From the NCBI RefSeq assembly GCF_016859125.1, contig NZ_CP069338.1, positions 9,489,501 through 9,553,500 of the forward strand: 64,000 nt of DNA. Direction: 5' to 3'. Made by a program: the position numbers and the translations under genes. Of the stretch, positions 62,700 through 64,000 are shown in pieces (the stretch's first letter is position 1; each line of letters opens with the position of its first letter). Source of the stretch: Archangium violaceum. Lineage in GTDB: Bacteria; Myxococcota; Myxococcia; Myxococcales; Myxococcaceae. The notes under the pieces are model-generated. The model saw nothing but the letters and a program-made list of their open reading frames with translations, was not told the DNA's origin and ran no database searches.

Positions 62700-64000
62700 T
62701 CACGTCCCGGGGTGGTCGAGTGAGACGGCCCAGGGCTCGCGGCCATGTGCCTCGTCCACCGCGAAGAAGAAGAGCCGGTCTCCGACCCGTGCGAGATTGG
62801 AGGGGTCGGCGGAGATGGCGCCAGGCACTGCATCCACCCACCGGTAGGTGCCGGCCGCCGTGCCGTCCGTGCGCCACAGTTCCGCACCGCCTTCCGGCTC
62901 CGCGGCCGTGAAGATCACGACACCTCGGTCCTCGAGCGCGAGCGGTGTGATGAAGGCCGTCTGGTCCTCATCGAGGATGCGCATGCCGGACTCGGCGCCC
63001 GGCCAGATATCCGCCAGCCGGACGGTACCCTCGGGTGTGCCGTTCGTCACGAAGGGCTCGAAGCCGTGCGTGGCGTCATGGGCGGTGAAGAACACGGAGG
63101 TGCCGAGCTTCGTGAACTGGTGGGGGTAGCTCGACGCCGGTCCGGAGGCGAGCTCCGCGAGCAGCCGGGTGCCCTCCACCGTTCCGTCGCTCACCCAGAG
63201 CTCCGCGCCGTGCACCGCGTCTTCTCCCGAGAAATAGAGACGCCCGTTCGCCCAGGCGAGTTTGTCGATGCTGCTGAGCCCCTGGGTGATCAGCGGCACC
63301 GTGCCCGCCTCCGTCCCGTCGCTCTTCCAGAGCTGGACGAGCTGCTCCTGGGTCTTCCACGAGTACAGGTTCACCTCGAAGTAGATGGCGCCCTCTCCGG
63401 CCACCACCTCACCGACGTAGGCGTAGTCCGACTCCTCACCCGGCGTGAAGAGCTCGAGCCGCCGCGTCCCCGCTGAGGTGCCATCCGTCGTCCAGAGCGC
63501 TTTGTTCTCTTCCTCGTCCTGAGCGAAGAAGAGGATCTGGGAGCCCAGCTTCACGAGGCGGGTTTTCTCCATGATGAAGTCGCCCGACGTGTCCGAGGGG
63601 ACGAACTGCGTGGTCCCGGCTTCCGTCCCGTCGCTGCGCCAGAGCCTCACCGGCGCGTAGCTTCCCGTGGAGAAGATGAGCGCCCCACCCAGCTCGACGA
63701 GGTTGCTCACGTTGTTGTACTCACCGGGACCCGTGGCGAAATCCTTTACACGCACCGTCCCGGCCTCCGTTCCGTCCGTTTTCCAGAGCTCCGCCCGGTG
63801 GATGTCGTTGTCGGGCACGAAGAACAGCTGACTGCCCACTCGCTGGCCGGCGGTTCCTTCCGCGAAGAAGAAGTACGTCGACGCGCCCTCGAAGCGCCGG
63901 ACGCGCGACGTGCCAGCCGCCGTGCCATTGCTCCTCCAGAGCGAGGACGTCACGCCATCGTCGGATGCCAGGAAGAAGACCTGATCATTCAGGATGCCGA
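62700..64000 (-). CDS. ELWxxDGTxxGT repeat protein (partial, N-terminus off window)
   Basis: The frame ends at 62700 and is open through the right edge (LNDQVFFLASDDGVTSSLW), so the start is outside. It holds at least eight repeats of ~50 residues with the core ELWxTDGTxxGT (for example AELWKTDGTEAGT, ELWVSDGTVEGT, ELWRTDGTAAGT), each with hydrophobic strands of a beta-propeller type (LGSQILFFAQDE). Such proteins are common and secreted in myxobacteria; function is unknown. Confidence 0.85.
   Translation of the reverse strand, partial: GILNDQVFFLASDDGVTSSLWRSNGTAAGTSRVRRFEGASTYFFFAEGTAGQRVGSQLFFVPDNDIHRAELWKTDGTEAGTVRVKDFATGPGEYNNVSNLVELGGALIFSTGSYAPVRLWRSDGTEAGTTQFVPSDTSGDFIMEKTRLVKLGSQILFFAQDEEENKALWTTDGTSAGTRRLELFTPGEESDYAYVGEVVAGEGAIYFEVNLYSWKTQEQLVQLWKSDGTEAGTVPLITQGLSSIDKLAWANGRLYFSGEDAVHGAELWVSDGTVEGTRLLAELASGPASSYPHQFTKLGTSVFFTAHDATHGFEPFVTNGTPEGTVRLADIWPGAESGMRILDEDQTAFITPLALEDRGVVIFTAAEPEGGAELWRTDGTAAGTYRWVDAVPGAISADPSNLARVGDRLFFFAVDEAHGREPWAVSLDHPGT

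Overview
The window looks like a chromosomal segment of a fruiting myxobacterium, probably of the Cystobacter/Archangium/Stigmatella type. This rests on the very high GC content, the many lipoproteins with a lipobox, the Ser/Thr kinase plus DUF2381 pair, an IF3 gene with an ATC start and a long C-terminal tail (known from the Myxococcus dsg gene), and the ELWxxDGT repeat protein. No rRNA operon, CRISPR array or replication origin is visible.

Layout. 1-16.8 kb is accessory and secretory: a partial Sel1-repeat lipoprotein, a complete insertion sequence flanked by CTAG, a PL1 pectate lyase, a GH13 alpha-amylase with a starch-binding domain, a broken IS110 element, a four-module DNRLRE lipoprotein, a VWA lipoprotein, a cholesterol-dependent-cytolysin-like lipoprotein, a membrane acyltransferase and a DUF3105 lipoprotein. 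16.9-27.8 kb holds UvsE, two zinc metallopeptidase lipoproteins around a cold-shock gene, a GDSL esterase, a Mip-like FKBP, PilZ, LPP20-like and PEGA proteins, an AI-2E-type permease and a family 5 uracil-DNA glycosylase. 27.9-36.0 kb is a translation cluster: tRNA-Val, thrS, infC, rpmI, rplT, pheS, pheT, ihfA, tRNA-Pro and tRNA-Asp. Its gene order is that of the E. coli thrS-ihfA region.

The tRNA-Asp gene is the entry point of a tandem array of integrative elements (36.0-51.3 kb). Element A has a direct repeat of the tRNA 3' end at both sides, an integrase interrupted by an amber codon, an excisionase-like gene, an unknown gene, an inserted IS1380-family element, and then a cargo of Ser/Thr kinase, DUF2381 protein, a Cys-rich lipoprotein with a GHH motif (likely nuclease toxin), a SUKH immunity protein and a GGDEV-domain protein. 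Element B begins with the second repeat and an integrase stub. It carries a second toxin (WHH nuclease type) split by an IS21-like element whose ends and target duplication can be placed to the base, then an intact SUKH immunity gene and an overlapping Cdc123-like ATP-grasp gene. A third partial copy of the junction sequence ends inside a tolC-like gene, whose last 26 codons derive from an integrase gene.

51.2-64 kb returns to backbone: a TolC/HlyD/ABC export operon, DinB, SDR, AraC, a siderophore-interacting flavoprotein, an M49-like metallopeptidase, an Hsp20 and a partial ELWxxDGT repeat protein. The most notable system is the tRNA-Asp array of kin-discrimination-type toxin/immunity cassettes. 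The CDC-like lipoprotein without the canonical domain 4 signature is the second.
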